DNA of 64,000 nt from the NCBI GenBank assembly GCA_963822435.1, contig CAWGHN010000003.1, positions 248,001 through 312,000 on the forward strand. The letters are read 5' to 3'. Shown here piece by piece: positions 8,659 to 16,596 of the stretch (its first letter is position 1; every line of letters begins with the position of its first letter). The notes beneath the pieces are model-generated. The model was not told the origin of the DNA, ran no database searches, and saw only the letters and a list, made by a program, of their open reading frames with translations. Source of the DNA: JAUYQR01 sp963822435 (lineage in GTDB: Bacteria > Pseudomonadota > Alphaproteobacteria > Rhodobacterales > Rhodobacteraceae). Both the position numbers and the translations under genes were made by a program.

Positions 8659-9066
8659 ATGAACAGCAACATATACACCCGCGTCTCGAAATCGGTGTCG
8701 CATCTGACCGGACGGCCAGGCACCTTTGTGCTGGCGGTGCTGGTCATTGTGCTTTGGGTGGTGACGGGGCCGCTGTTCGGATTCTCCGATACGTGGCAGT
8801 TGGTCATCAACACGGGCACCACCATCGTAACCTTCCTGATGGTTTTCCTGATCCAGAACACGCAAAACCGCGACACCATCGCCATCCAGTTGAAGCTGGA
8901 CGAGTTGATCCGCGCAACCAAGGGCGCACACAACGCGCTTTTGGACCTTGAAGAGCTTGACGAACGCGCGCTGGAAGACTTTCGCGCCCGGTTCGAGGCG
9001 CTGGCCAGGCAGGCGCGGCAAGATCGGCTTGAAGGCGGGGTCGATACCGACACGCCTGACACCTGA
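8659..9066 (+). CDS. Low-affinity iron permease family protein
   Basis: Protein of 135 residues matching the low-affinity iron permease family (Fet4-like, PF04120). Two membrane segments (about residues 22-40 and 47-65) flank FGFSDTWQLVINTGTTI, and the hallmark FLIQNTQNRDTIAIQLKLDELI follows. A charged C-terminal tail (LEELDERALEDFRARFEALARQ) probably forms a helix. Bacterial members are far smaller than the yeast permease and iron transport by them is not established, so the name is only a family label. Confidence 0.87.
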   Translation: MNSNIYTRVSKSVSHLTGRPGTFVLAVLVIVLWVVTGPLFGFSDTWQLVINTGTTIVTFLMVFLIQNTQNRDTIAIQLKLDELIRATKGAHNALLDLEELDERALEDFRARFEALARQARQDRLEGGVDTDTPDT

Positions 9067-9070
9067 CGGT

Positions 9071-9823
9071 TCAGCCGGACAAAGCCTCTTTCACCGCAGC
9101 GAGGAACGTCAGGCCGGGGTCGAACCGCCCTTCGGCCAGAAACCGCAGCGTCTGGCGGATGACCACCGGATTGCGCATCATGAAGGTATGGGTCACAGGA
9201 AGCGCGATATGGTCGGCCATGCCCTCAAGCCGGGTGCTTTGCACGGTGACCTTGCCGTCATTCGCCCCCGGCAGCAGCGCTGAATAGACCGGGTTCAGCG
9301 ACCGCGTTCCCGCGATGATGCCAACCGGGTAATCGGCCGCTGGCAGCGCTTTCGGCCAGGACAGCGGGCCGGTGCCAAGGCTGGCCCCTGCAGCACCGTT
9401 GACCCAGTGAAACACCGGGTTGTCGCCCAGCGCATCCACCAGTTCCGACCCGTGGTTCGGCGGGGCCAGCATCACCACACGCCCCATGCGCGCCGGACGG
9501 TTCTGCGCAAGCCACGCGCGCAGCAGGATGCCGCCCATCGAATGGGTGACGAAATGCACTCGCCCCGGCCCGGCCCTTGCCACCGCTGCCCCCACCTCGC
9601 GCGCAAGGTCATCGGGCAAGGCCTTGGTCGAGGGGTAGGACCAGTTCACCACCCGGTATCCCGCCGCCGTCAGCGCCCGTGCCAGCGGTGCAAGCGAGGC
9701 CTGGCTGCGCGCAAGGCCGTGCAGCAGAACGACCGCATCGCCCTTGTCAGTGGTCACCGCGTCCCTGCCGATGCCTTCGGCAACGGTGGTCAGGCGGCGG
9801 GTCATGGCGCGCAGCGGTGTCAT
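9071..9823 (-). CDS. Alpha/beta hydrolase (lipase/PGAP1-like)
   Basis: Alpha/beta hydrolase of 250 residues. It has an oxyanion-region start VVLLHGLARSQASL, the nucleophile elbow THSMGGILLRAW (Ser within HSMGG) and a late histidine in ALPVTHTFMMRN. The family resembles small lipases and acyl esterases; the substrate is unknown. There is no signal peptide, so it is probably cytoplasmic. It is convergent with the preceding iron-permease-like gene (gap of 4 bp) and divergent from the Nudix gene. Confidence 0.85.
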   Translation of the reverse strand: MTPLRAMTRRLTTVAEGIGRDAVTTDKGDAVVLLHGLARSQASLAPLARALTAAGYRVVNWSYPSTKALPDDLAREVGAAVARAGPGRVHFVTHSMGGILLRAWLAQNRPARMGRVVMLAPPNHGSELVDALGDNPVFHWVNGAAGASLGTGPLSWPKALPAADYPVGIIAGTRSLNPVYSALLPGANDGKVTVQSTRLEGMADHIALPVTHTFMMRNPVVIRQTLRFLAEGRFDPGLTFLAAVKEALSG

Positions 9824-9912
9824 GTGGCCACAGTCTGCTCAGCTGTCGCCGCCGACAAGGCCGGAGTTCCTTGCGCTGGACAAATCCGACGTCACGTCAC
9901 ACCCTTGGGCGC

Positions 9913-10365
9913 ATGACCCGCCGTCCGCCCCGCATCGCCGCCCGCGCGCTGATCCTTGATCGGGACCGGCTCTTGCTGGTCAACGCCTATCCGGGCGGGA
10001 CATCGGACCTGTGGTGCGCGCCGGGGGGCGGGGTCGAAGCGGGGCAATCTTTGCCCGACAACCTTGCCCGCGAGTTGCATGAGGAAACCGGGCTGACGGT
10101 TACGGTGGACGAACCGGTGCTGGTCAACGAATTCCACGACCCGGCCAGCGGCTTTCACCAGATCGAAATCTTCTTTCGCTGCCGGATCACCGGCGGCGCG
10201 CTGGCCCCCGGCTGGACCGACCCCGAGGGCATCGTCACCGAGCGGCAGTTTTTCAGCCGGAGCGCGTTGGAATTGGGCCGGGTGCGGTTCAAACCCGACA
10301 GCCTGATCGACGCGGCCTGGGGCAGCACCCTGCGCTATGACCCGCTGGAGGTGATCGTGCGATGA
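9913..10365 (+). CDS. Nudix hydrolase
   Basis: Nudix hydrolase of 150 residues, cleaving a nucleoside diphosphate linked to another moiety. The Nudix box reads GGVEAGQSLPDNLARELHEETGL. The metal-binding RELHEE core is intact, but the glutamate at the end of the first G-x5-E unit is replaced by Q. The start is the ATG at 9913 (MTRRPPRIAARALIL), giving a compact domain; upstream in-frame sequence belongs to the divergent hydrolase region. Its stop overlaps the next gene by 4 bp. Confidence 0.88.
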   Translation: MTRRPPRIAARALILDRDRLLLVNAYPGGTSDLWCAPGGGVEAGQSLPDNLARELHEETGLTVTVDEPVLVNEFHDPASGFHQIEIFFRCRITGGALAPGWTDPEGIVTERQFFSRSALELGRVRFKPDSLIDAAWGSTLRYDPLEVIVR

Positions 10366-10853
10366 GCCGCGCCTTCGTCAAGGAAAGCACGGGCGAGCTT
10401 GACCCCCTGCCCGACCTGCCGATCAGCCTGCATCCCAACTACGTCACCCCGCGCGGGCTGGCCGCGTTGAGGGACCGGCTTTTGGCACGGCAGGCCGATC
10501 TTCAGGCCTTGCGCGCCCGGGCAGAGCGGCTGGACAAGCTGCCAGAAGCTGCCGCCGAGCGCGACATCCGGTATCTGGAGGCGCGGTTGCGCAGTGCAAG
10601 CGTGATCGACCCCGCCGGACAGGACGCCCGTACCGTAGGCTTCGGCCATGTGGTCACCGTCGCGGACGAGGCGGGCGCAACCGCGCGCTACGAGATCACC
10701 GGTGAAGATGAGGCCGACGCAAGGGTCGGGCGCATCGCGCCGCAGTCGCCTCTGGCGCGCGCCCTGATCGGGGCCGAGGTTGGCGACGAGGTGGTGTGGC
10801 GCAAGCCCAGCGGCAGCGTGCGGCTGACGGTCGTGATGATCGGTCTGCCATGA
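10362..10853 (+). CDS. GreA/GreB-family transcription factor
   Basis: A 163-residue protein with the GreA/GreB architecture. An N-terminal helical hairpin (about residues 30-75, LAALRDRLLARQADL... to RYLEARLR) is followed by an FKBP-like C-terminal domain (VGFGHVVTVADEAG...YEITGEDEAD...IAPQSPLARALIGAEVGDEV). Such proteins bind the secondary channel of RNA polymerase and rescue backtracked complexes. Whether it is a true cleavage factor or a regulator of the Rnk type is unclear. It is coupled on both sides by ATGA overlaps, with the Nudix and GNAT genes. Confidence 0.87.
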   Translation: MSRAFVKESTGELDPLPDLPISLHPNYVTPRGLAALRDRLLARQADLQALRARAERLDKLPEAAAERDIRYLEARLRSASVIDPAGQDARTVGFGHVVTVADEAGATARYEITGEDEADARVGRIAPQSPLARALIGAEVGDEVVWRKPSGSVRLTVVMIGLP

Positions 10854-11335
10854 TCCGCCCGCTGACCCGTGCCGACGATGCAGCGATCCTGGCGCTGCTG
10901 CAAGCCTCGGCCGATTACATCCGGCTGGAGCGGGACGAGGCGCCAAGCGACGCTCTGGTGGAAGAGTTCTTCACCGACGCGCCGCCGGGGCTTTCGGCTG
11001 ATGATGGATATCGGGCCGGGCTGTTCGACGGGACAGACCTGCTCGCGCTGGCGGAAATGTCGTTCGGCTACCCGCAGGCGGGTGACAGCTATCTTGGCCT
11101 GCTGATGGTGCGCGCAACGGCGCGCGGGCATGGCGCGGGCGCGCAGTTGCTGCGCCACCTTGAAGGCGTGGCGCGGGCGCAGGGCGCGCGTCAGATGTTT
11201 CTGGCCGTCCTTGACGCCAACCCGCGTGGCCGCGCCTTCTGGCACCGCGAGGGGTTTCGCGACACCGGCTTTACGGGGCAGGTGACGCTGGGCTGCAAGA
11301 CCCAGGCGGTTCAGCGGCTGGTCAAACCGCTCTGA
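10850..11335 (+). CDS. GNAT-family N-acetyltransferase
   Basis: GNAT acetyltransferase of 161 residues. Acetyl-CoA is expected to bind at GLLMVRATARGHGAGAQLLRH (the R/Q-x-x-G-x-G/A loop is RGHGAG), and a later LDANPRGRAFWHREGF gives the usual final strand. The ATG at 10850 overlaps the stop of the upstream Gre-like gene. The substrate is unknown. The 3' end overlaps the convergent DMT gene by 25 bp. Confidence 0.86.
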   Translation: MIRPLTRADDAAILALLQASADYIRLERDEAPSDALVEEFFTDAPPGLSADDGYRAGLFDGTDLLALAEMSFGYPQAGDSYLGLLMVRATARGHGAGAQLLRHLEGVARAQGARQMFLAVLDANPRGRAFWHREGFRDTGFTGQVTLGCKTQAVQRLVKPL

Positions 11336-12204
11336 CGGATGCCAAGGATCACGCCGCCCAATACCAGCGCGGCGGCAAGGGCAAAGCGCAGCCCGATGCC
11401 TTCGCCCAGCATGGCAAGCCCGCCCAAGGCGGCAATCAATGGCACGGTCAGTTGCGCCAGCCCGGCCCGCGCCGCGCCGAGGTCGGGCAGGATTGCGTAC
11501 CAAAGCGCATAGCCCAGGGCCGAAGTCATCGCTCCCGACAGGGCGGCTAGGCCGATCCCGGCAAGGCTCCACTGGCCCGGCAGGGCCAGGGCGAGGCCAA
11601 GAATTAGCGGCACCGACAGCACGAAATTCGCGGTCGTCGCGGCCAGTGCATCGGGCGCCACCCGCCCGGCCAGCGAATAGATGCCCCAGCCGATCCCGGC
11701 GGCCAGCATCATCAGCGCGTGGGCAAGGCTTGGGGCTGCGGCAGCGGGTGCCAGCAGAACCACCAACCCGGCGAACGCGACACCGGCCCCGGCCCAGCGG
11801 CGCGGCGGCACCGCCTCGCCAGCCACCAGCGCGCCCGCGAACATGGTGATCTGCACCGCGCCGAACAGGATCAGCGCCCCGGTTCCCGCGCCCAGCGCCA
11901 AATAGGCCAGCGAAAACCCGATCAGGTAGATTGACAGTCCGGCGACCCCGGCAAGCCGCCCCTTCCAGCGTGGCCACTGGCGGCGCGACACGCCGAACAG
12001 CAGCAGCAGCACCACCGCCCCCGCCACCACCCGGATCGCCGCAAAGCCCATCGGGTCGATCAGCCCGCCACCCACGGCCATCCGGTTCAGGATCGAATTG
12101 CCCGCGAAGGCCAGCATGGTCAGCGCCGTCAGCAGGCCAAGCCGGGTTGTTGCGCCAATGACGCGGGTCAGTTCAGCACCGGCGCGGGGAAATGCCCGGT
12201 CCAC
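11311..12204 (-). CDS. DMT-superfamily (EamA) transporter
   Basis: Ten-helix drug/metabolite transporter of about 297 residues with two EamA repeats; the second starts near residue 150. The product is an inner-membrane exporter whose substrate cannot be inferred. The start at 12204 is GTG and overlaps the end of the upstream small membrane protein by 37 bp. A shorter start nearer the first membrane helix (LGLLTALTMLAFAGN) is possible. Its last 25 bp overlap the convergent GNAT gene. Confidence 0.85.
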   Translation of the reverse strand: MDRAFPRAGAELTRVIGATTRLGLLTALTMLAFAGNSILNRMAVGGGLIDPMGFAAIRVVAGAVVLLLLFGVSRRQWPRWKGRLAGVAGLSIYLIGFSLAYLALGAGTGALILFGAVQITMFAGALVAGEAVPPRRWAGAGVAFAGLVVLLAPAAAAPSLAHALMMLAAGIGWGIYSLAGRVAPDALAATTANFVLSVPLILGLALALPGQWSLAGIGLAALSGAMTSALGYALWYAILPDLGAARAGLAQLTVPLIAALGGLAMLGEGIGLRFALAAALVLGGVILGIRQSGLTSR

Positions 12205-12500
12205 CAGGCGTGGTCGCTGGTAAAGCGGATGGCGACCTGCACCAGCCCCGCCACCACGCCAAGGCTGCCCAGCACCATCGCCCCAAGTTTGCGTGCCGAA
12301 GGGTCGGCGTGTCGTTCGGCGGCCAGCAGCACGGCGAGGATCAGGGTCATCGCCACATCAAGGCCCATGATGACCAGATGGTAGGGCGCGGGCGGGAATT
12401 CCCCCGCAGGCACGGTCAGCGCGCTTGCCGCCCCCCAGACCAGCACCGCCGCCATCAGGGTGATAACGACGGCGTTGTTTCGTGCCTGTGTCACCGCCAT
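12168..12500 (-). CDS. Small membrane protein, unknown function
   Basis: A 110-residue protein starting at the ATG at 12500 (MAVTQARNNAVVITL). Three hydrophobic stretches (about residues 10-28, 40-60 and 68-90) suggest three membrane helices, with a charged loop AERHADPSARKLG between the second and third. I do not recognise a family beyond small Rhodobacteraceae membrane proteins. It precedes and overlaps the DMT exporter gene on the same strand, so the two are probably co-transcribed. An upstream extension to 12599 would run into the groEL terminator and is unlikely. Confidence 0.65.
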   Translation of the reverse strand: MAVTQARNNAVVITLMAAVLVWGAASALTVPAGEFPPAPYHLVIMGLDVAMTLILAVLLAAERHADPSARKLGAMVLGSLGVVAGLVQVAIRFTSDHAWWTGHFPAPVLN

Positions 12501-12555
12501 CTGCGCCCTCCCCGGCGAAGTCTTGCCCGGCAAGCTAGCCGCCACCTGCCGCTTG

Positions 12556-12590
12556 CGCAAAGAAAAAGGGCGCACCGAAGTGCGCCCTTT
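12556..12590 (-). terminator. Rho-independent terminator of groES-groEL
   Basis: An 11-bp perfect stem (12565-12575 with 12580-12590) around a 4-nt loop is followed on the minus strand by TTTTTCTTT. It lies 26 bp past the groEL stop codon. Confidence 0.9.
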
Positions 12591-12615
12591 CCCAATCATA
12601 CCCCGAGGGGTCAGA

Positions 12616-14262
12616 TCACATCATGCCGTCCATGCCGCCCATGCCGCCCATGCCGCCGCCACCACCGGCGTTGCCCTTGGGCTCCGGACGATCAGCGATC
12701 ATGGCTTCGGTGGTGATCAGGAGCGAGGCGACCGAAGCCGCATCTTCCAGCGCGGTGCGCGTGACTTTGGCCGGGTCGATCACGCCGAACTTGAACATGT
12801 CGCCATATTCTTCGGTTTGAGCGTTGAAGCCGAAAGTCACATCGTTCGACTCGCGCACCTTGCCAGCCACGACGGCGCCGTCGACGCCAGCGTTTTCAGC
12901 GATCTGGCGCAGCGGTGCTTCCAGCGCGCGGCGCACGATGGCGATACCGGCGTTCTGGTCGGAGTTCGCACCGGTCAGGCCGTCCAGCGATTTGCCAGCC
13001 TGAACCAGAGCCACGCCGCCACCGACGACGATGCCTTCCTGAACGGCCGCGCGGGTCGCGTTCAGGGCGTCATCAACGCGGTCCTTGCGCTCTTTCACTT
13101 CGACTTCGGTCATGCCGCCGACCTTGATCACGGCAACACCGCCGGCCAGCTTGGCCACACGCTCTTGCAGTTTCTCGCGGTCGTAGTCCGAGGTGGTTTC
13201 CTCGATCTGGGTGCGGATCTGGGACACACGGGCCTCGATTTCGGCCTTGTTGCCAGCGCCGTCGATGATCGTGGTGTTGTCTTTGGTGATCGCGACCTTC
13301 TTGGCCTTGCCAAGCATGTCGATGGTCACCGATTCCAGCTTCATGCCCAGGTCTTCGCTGATCACCTGACCACCGGTCAGGATGGCGATGTCCTGCAGCA
13401 TCGCCTTGCGACGATCACCGAAGCCCGGAGCCTTGACGGCAGCGATCTTCAGGCCGCCACGCAGCTTGTTGACCACAAGCGTGGCCAGAGCCTCGCCTTC
13501 GACGTCTTCCGAGATGATCAGGAGCGGGCGCTGCGACTGAATCACGGCCTCCAGCAGCGGGACCATCGGCTGCAGCGACGACAGCTTCTTCTCGTGCAGC
13601 AGGATCAGGCAGTCTTCCAGATCTGCAACCATCTTGTCGGCGTTGGTCACGAAGTAGGGCGACAGGTAGCCACGGTCGAACTGCATGCCTTCGACGACGG
13701 TGGTTTCCGTTTCAAGGCCCTTGTTCTCTTCGACGGTGATGACACCCTCGTTGCCGACCTTCTGCATCGCTTCCGCGATCTGACGGCCGATTTCGGCTTC
13801 GCCGTTGGCCGAGATGGTGCCAACCTGAGCAACTTCGGCGCTGTCCTTGACGGGGCGCGAGGCGGCCTTGATCGCAGCCACGACCTTGATCACGGCCAAG
13901 TCGATGCCGCGCTTGAGGTCCATCGGGTTCATGCCGGCGGCAACGGCCTTGAGGCCGTCCTTGATGATGGCTTGTGCCAGCACGGTCGCGGTGGTGGTGC
14001 CGTCGCCGGCTTCGTCGTTGGTGCGGGAAGCGACTTCCTTCACCATCTGGGCGCCCATGTTCTCGAACTTGTCTGCCAGTTCGATTTCCTTGGCGACGGT
14101 GACGCCGTCCTTGGTGATGCGGGGCGAACCGAACGACTTGTCGATCACCACGTTGCGGCCTTTCGGGCCGAGGGTCACTTTGACAGCGTCGGCGAGGATG
14201 TTGACGCCGCGCAGCATGCGGTCGCGGGCATCGGTGTCGAATTTAACGTCTTTAGCAGCCAT
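12616..14262 (-). CDS. groL: 60 kDa chaperonin GroEL
   Basis: GroEL (548 residues), the ATP-driven folding chamber that works with GroES in the cytoplasm. The start MAAKDVKFDTDARDRMLRGV, the ATP-binding GDGTTTATVLAQ near residue 86 and the C-terminal GGM repeats (GGMGGMGGMDGMM) are all present, and length is normal. A good ribosome-binding site (AAGGAG) precedes the ATG. It is second in the groES-groEL operon, under a CIRCE operator and ending at a strong terminator. Confidence 0.99.
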   Translation of the reverse strand: MAAKDVKFDTDARDRMLRGVNILADAVKVTLGPKGRNVVIDKSFGSPRITKDGVTVAKEIELADKFENMGAQMVKEVASRTNDEAGDGTTTATVLAQAIIKDGLKAVAAGMNPMDLKRGIDLAVIKVVAAIKAASRPVKDSAEVAQVGTISANGEAEIGRQIAEAMQKVGNEGVITVEENKGLETETTVVEGMQFDRGYLSPYFVTNADKMVADLEDCLILLHEKKLSSLQPMVPLLEAVIQSQRPLLIISEDVEGEALATLVVNKLRGGLKIAAVKAPGFGDRRKAMLQDIAILTGGQVISEDLGMKLESVTIDMLGKAKKVAITKDNTTIIDGAGNKAEIEARVSQIRTQIEETTSDYDREKLQERVAKLAGGVAVIKVGGMTEVEVKERKDRVDDALNATRAAVQEGIVVGGGVALVQAGKSLDGLTGANSDQNAGIAIVRRALEAPLRQIAENAGVDGAVVAGKVRESNDVTFGFNAQTEEYGDMFKFGVIDPAKVTRTALEDAASVASLLITTEAMIADRPEPKGNAGGGGGMGGMGGMDGMM

Positions 14263-14304
14263 TTGATAAGCTCCTTGAATGGGTTAGCGGGAAACGGGAC
14301 GATC

Positions 14305-14592
14305 TCAGGCGATGATGCCGAGAATGTCGCTTTCCTTCATGATCAGCAGGTCTTCACCGTCCAGTTTGACTTCGGTGCCGGACCATTTGCCAAACAGGAT
14401 GCGGTCGCCAGCCTTGACGGACGGTGCGATCAGCTCGCCCGAGTCCTTGCGCGCGCCTTCGCCGACCGAGATGATCTCGCCCTCTGCGGGCTTTTCTTTC
14501 GCGGAATCCGGAATGATCAGGCCGCCCTTGGTCTTGTCTTCGCCTTCGATGCGACGGACAAGCACGCGGTCATGCAGCGGTTTGAAAGCCAT
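14305..14592 (-). CDS. groS: 10 kDa co-chaperonin GroES
   Basis: GroES (95 residues), the heptameric lid of the GroEL chamber. The start MAFKPLHDRVLVRRIEGEDK, the mobile loop TKGGLIIPDSAKEKPAEG and the end DLLIMKESDILGIIA are all typical. I chose the ATG at 14592; an upstream in-frame codon at 14640 lies inside the CIRCE operator and cannot be the start. First gene of the operon. Confidence 0.98.
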   Translation of the reverse strand: MAFKPLHDRVLVRRIEGEDKTKGGLIIPDSAKEKPAEGEIISVGEGARKDSGELIAPSVKAGDRILFGKWSGTEVKLDGEDLLIMKESDILGIIA

Positions 14593-14629
14593 CTGGGTGT
14601 ACTCCCTTGAGTTTCCAGGTTGTGATCTC

Positions 14630-14656
14630 TTAGCACTCACAGGACATGAGTGCTAA
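14630..14656. promoter_or_regulatory. CIRCE operator (HrcA-binding inverted repeat)
   Basis: TTAGCACTC-N9-GAGTGCTAA, an exact match to the CIRCE consensus (14630-14638 and 14648-14656). It lies between the groES promoter and its start codon, the usual place for repression by HrcA. No hrcA gene is in the window. Confidence 0.96.
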
Positions 14657-14664
14657 CGGCGCTT

Positions 14665-14693
14665 GAGGTAGGCGATGCGCAGCCCGCTGTCAA
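14665..14693 (-). promoter_or_regulatory. Probable sigma-70 type promoter of groES-groEL
   Basis: On the minus strand: TTGACA (14693-14688), 17-bp spacer, TACCTC (14670-14665). The transcription start would fall at or next to the CIRCE repeat, which fits repression by HrcA. Confidence 0.6.
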
Positions 14694-14781
14694 CACCGTG
14701 ACCTTGGAGAAACCGCGTTTTCACCTTGCCTTTGCCGGTGGCGATGGCAACGTCAGGCCGCAACCGTTTTCTGAAGGTCAC

Positions 14782-15771
14782 ATGCCGCGAATCCTAGCCT
14801 TTGCCGCCGCACTTTTTCTTGCCGTATCTCCGGTTTCGGCCCAATGCGCCGGTGAAAACCTGCTGGCCACAATGCCTGCCGAAGACCGCGCCGTGCTTGA
14901 GGCGGCCGCCGCCAGCGCGCCTTACTCCAGCGGCAATTTCTGGCGCGCAACCCGTGGCGACGAGGTCATCACCCTGATCGGCACCTATCATTTCGACGAT
15001 CCGCGGCACCAAGCGACGCTTGAGGCGATCACACCCCTGATCGAAACCGCGACCACCGTTCTGGTCGAGGCCGGACCGGAGGAGGAAGCCGCCCTTCTGG
15101 ACATGATGGCGCGCGACCCGTCCCTGATGACGATCACCGAGGGCCCGACACTTCTGGAACAGATGTCACCCGAGGCTTGGGCGCTGCTGTCGGACGCGAT
15201 GTCAAAGCGCGGAATTCCGGCGTTCATGGTAGCCAAGCTGCGGCCTTGGTATGTCAATGTCCTGCTGGCCGTTCCGCCCTGTGCGATTGCCGAAATGGCC
15301 GACCCCAAGGGCCTTGACGGCATGGTGATCGACACCGCCGCGGCCAAGGGCGTGCCCGTAAAGGCGCTGGAGCCGTTCGATACCGTGTTCGACATTTTCG
15401 GCGCGATGACCGAAGCCGAACAGATCACCATGATCGAGGCGACCCTGCTGCTGGAGGAACGCTCGGCCGATTTCTTCGTGACGCTGGCGGACGCCTACTT
15501 TGCCGGGGAAAGCCGGATGGTGTGGGAACTGATGCGCAAGGTGTCTTACGAACAGGCCATCGTGCCGCGCGCCAAGGTCGATGCCGAATTCGCCAAGATG
15601 GAGGAGGTGTTGGTTGCAGGCCGGAACCGGGCGTGGATTCCAGTGCTGGAACAGGCCGCAACGGGTGGACCGGTGCTGGCGGCCTTCGGCGCGCTGCACC
15701 TGCCCGGCGATACCGGCGTGCTGGCGCTGCTGGAGGCCGAAGGGTTCAGCATCGAGCCACTGCCGCTATGA
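14782..15771 (+). CDS. TraB/GumN-family protein, exported
   Basis: A 329-residue protein with an N-terminal signal peptide (MPRILAFAAALFLAVSPVSA, cleavage about residue 20) and the TraB/GumN fold. The start motif FWRATRGDEVITLIGTYHFDDPR is followed by LVEAGPEEE and, at the end, AFGALHLPGDTGVLALLE. Members of the family resemble the Tiki metalloproteases, with conserved GxxH and a late G-x-x-H; both are present here. Periplasmic location is likely. The ATG at 14782 is preceded by GAAGG. The stop overlaps the start of the next gene (ATGA), implying coupled expression. Confidence 0.87.
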   Translation: MPRILAFAAALFLAVSPVSAQCAGENLLATMPAEDRAVLEAAAASAPYSSGNFWRATRGDEVITLIGTYHFDDPRHQATLEAITPLIETATTVLVEAGPEEEAALLDMMARDPSLMTITEGPTLLEQMSPEAWALLSDAMSKRGIPAFMVAKLRPWYVNVLLAVPPCAIAEMADPKGLDGMVIDTAAAKGVPVKALEPFDTVFDIFGAMTEAEQITMIEATLLLEERSADFFVTLADAYFAGESRMVWELMRKVSYEQAIVPRAKVDAEFAKMEEVLVAGRNRAWIPVLEQAATGGPVLAAFGALHLPGDTGVLALLEAEGFSIEPLPL

Positions 15772-16520
15772 CCGTTGCACGGCTTCACGGCCACCGCGCC
15801 AAACGCCTTTATGTGCTGGATTTTGGCCTGTTCGACGTGCGCAATGGCGAACGGATCATTGGCATTGCTGGCTATCTTGTGGAAACCGACCGGCGCGCGC
15901 GCGTGCTGGTCGACACCGGCTTTCCGCCCGCCTACGCAACAGACCCCGGCATCGCCGACCGTGACGGGTTGCCCCGCTTTGGCCGCCTGATCGACTATTC
16001 GCCGCACCAGACCGCCGAAGGCCAGCTTGCCGTTCTGGGCCTGACGCCTGCCGACATCGACCTTCTGGTTCTCAGCCACGGGCATATCGACCATGTGGGA
16101 TCGCTGCCGCTGTTTACCTGCCCGGTGGTTATGACCGCCCGCGAGCGCGCCGACCCGGCACCCAGCTATTTCGGCACCGCCCGCCCGGTGGCGTGGCCCG
16201 ACACGGACTATCACCTGATCGACGCGGATACCGACCTTTGCGACGGGCTGACGCTGATCCCCACCCCCGGCCACACGGCAGGGCATCTGTCGGCCCTTGT
16301 CACCCTGCCCGACACCGGCCCGGTAATCCTTGCGATCGACGCGCTGAACCGGATTTCAGAGCCTGCCGAACGCTTCGCCGACTCTGCCGATCCCGTCACC
16401 TCGCAAATCTCGGCCGACCGACTTTTCGCACTGCAACGCGAGACAGGCGCGATGCTGATCTACGGACACGAGCCGTCGCAATGGCCGGGATTGCGCAAGG
16501 CGCCGGCGTTTTACGGCTGA
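15768..16520 (+). CDS. Metallo-beta-lactamase fold hydrolase, N-acyl homoserine lactonase-like
   Basis: MBL-fold hydrolase of 250 residues with the full zinc-binding motif SHGHIDHVG near residue 105, PTPGHTAGHLSA near residue 165 and a conserved aspartate in ILAIDAL. The overall pattern (YVLDFGLFDV..., GYLVET, LVDTG) resembles AiiA/AttM-type lactonases. The lactone substrate is inference only; other MBL hydrolases share these motifs. It is coupled to the exported TraB/GumN protein by a 4-bp overlap. Confidence 0.82.
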   Translation: MTVARLHGHRAKRLYVLDFGLFDVRNGERIIGIAGYLVETDRRARVLVDTGFPPAYATDPGIADRDGLPRFGRLIDYSPHQTAEGQLAVLGLTPADIDLLVLSHGHIDHVGSLPLFTCPVVMTARERADPAPSYFGTARPVAWPDTDYHLIDADTDLCDGLTLIPTPGHTAGHLSALVTLPDTGPVILAIDALNRISEPAERFADSADPVTSQISADRLFALQRETGAMLIYGHEPSQWPGLRKAPAFYG

Positions 16521-16596
16521 GCGTGAGGGTGGCGTGACAATACCCGCCGCCTCGCCTATACCCCGCGGCAAATCCCACGCTTGAAGGTTTGCCCGC

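Noticed and set aside
12460..14610. Open frame of over 700 codons opposite groEL
   Set aside because: Antisense shadow of groEL and groES; no family resemblance.
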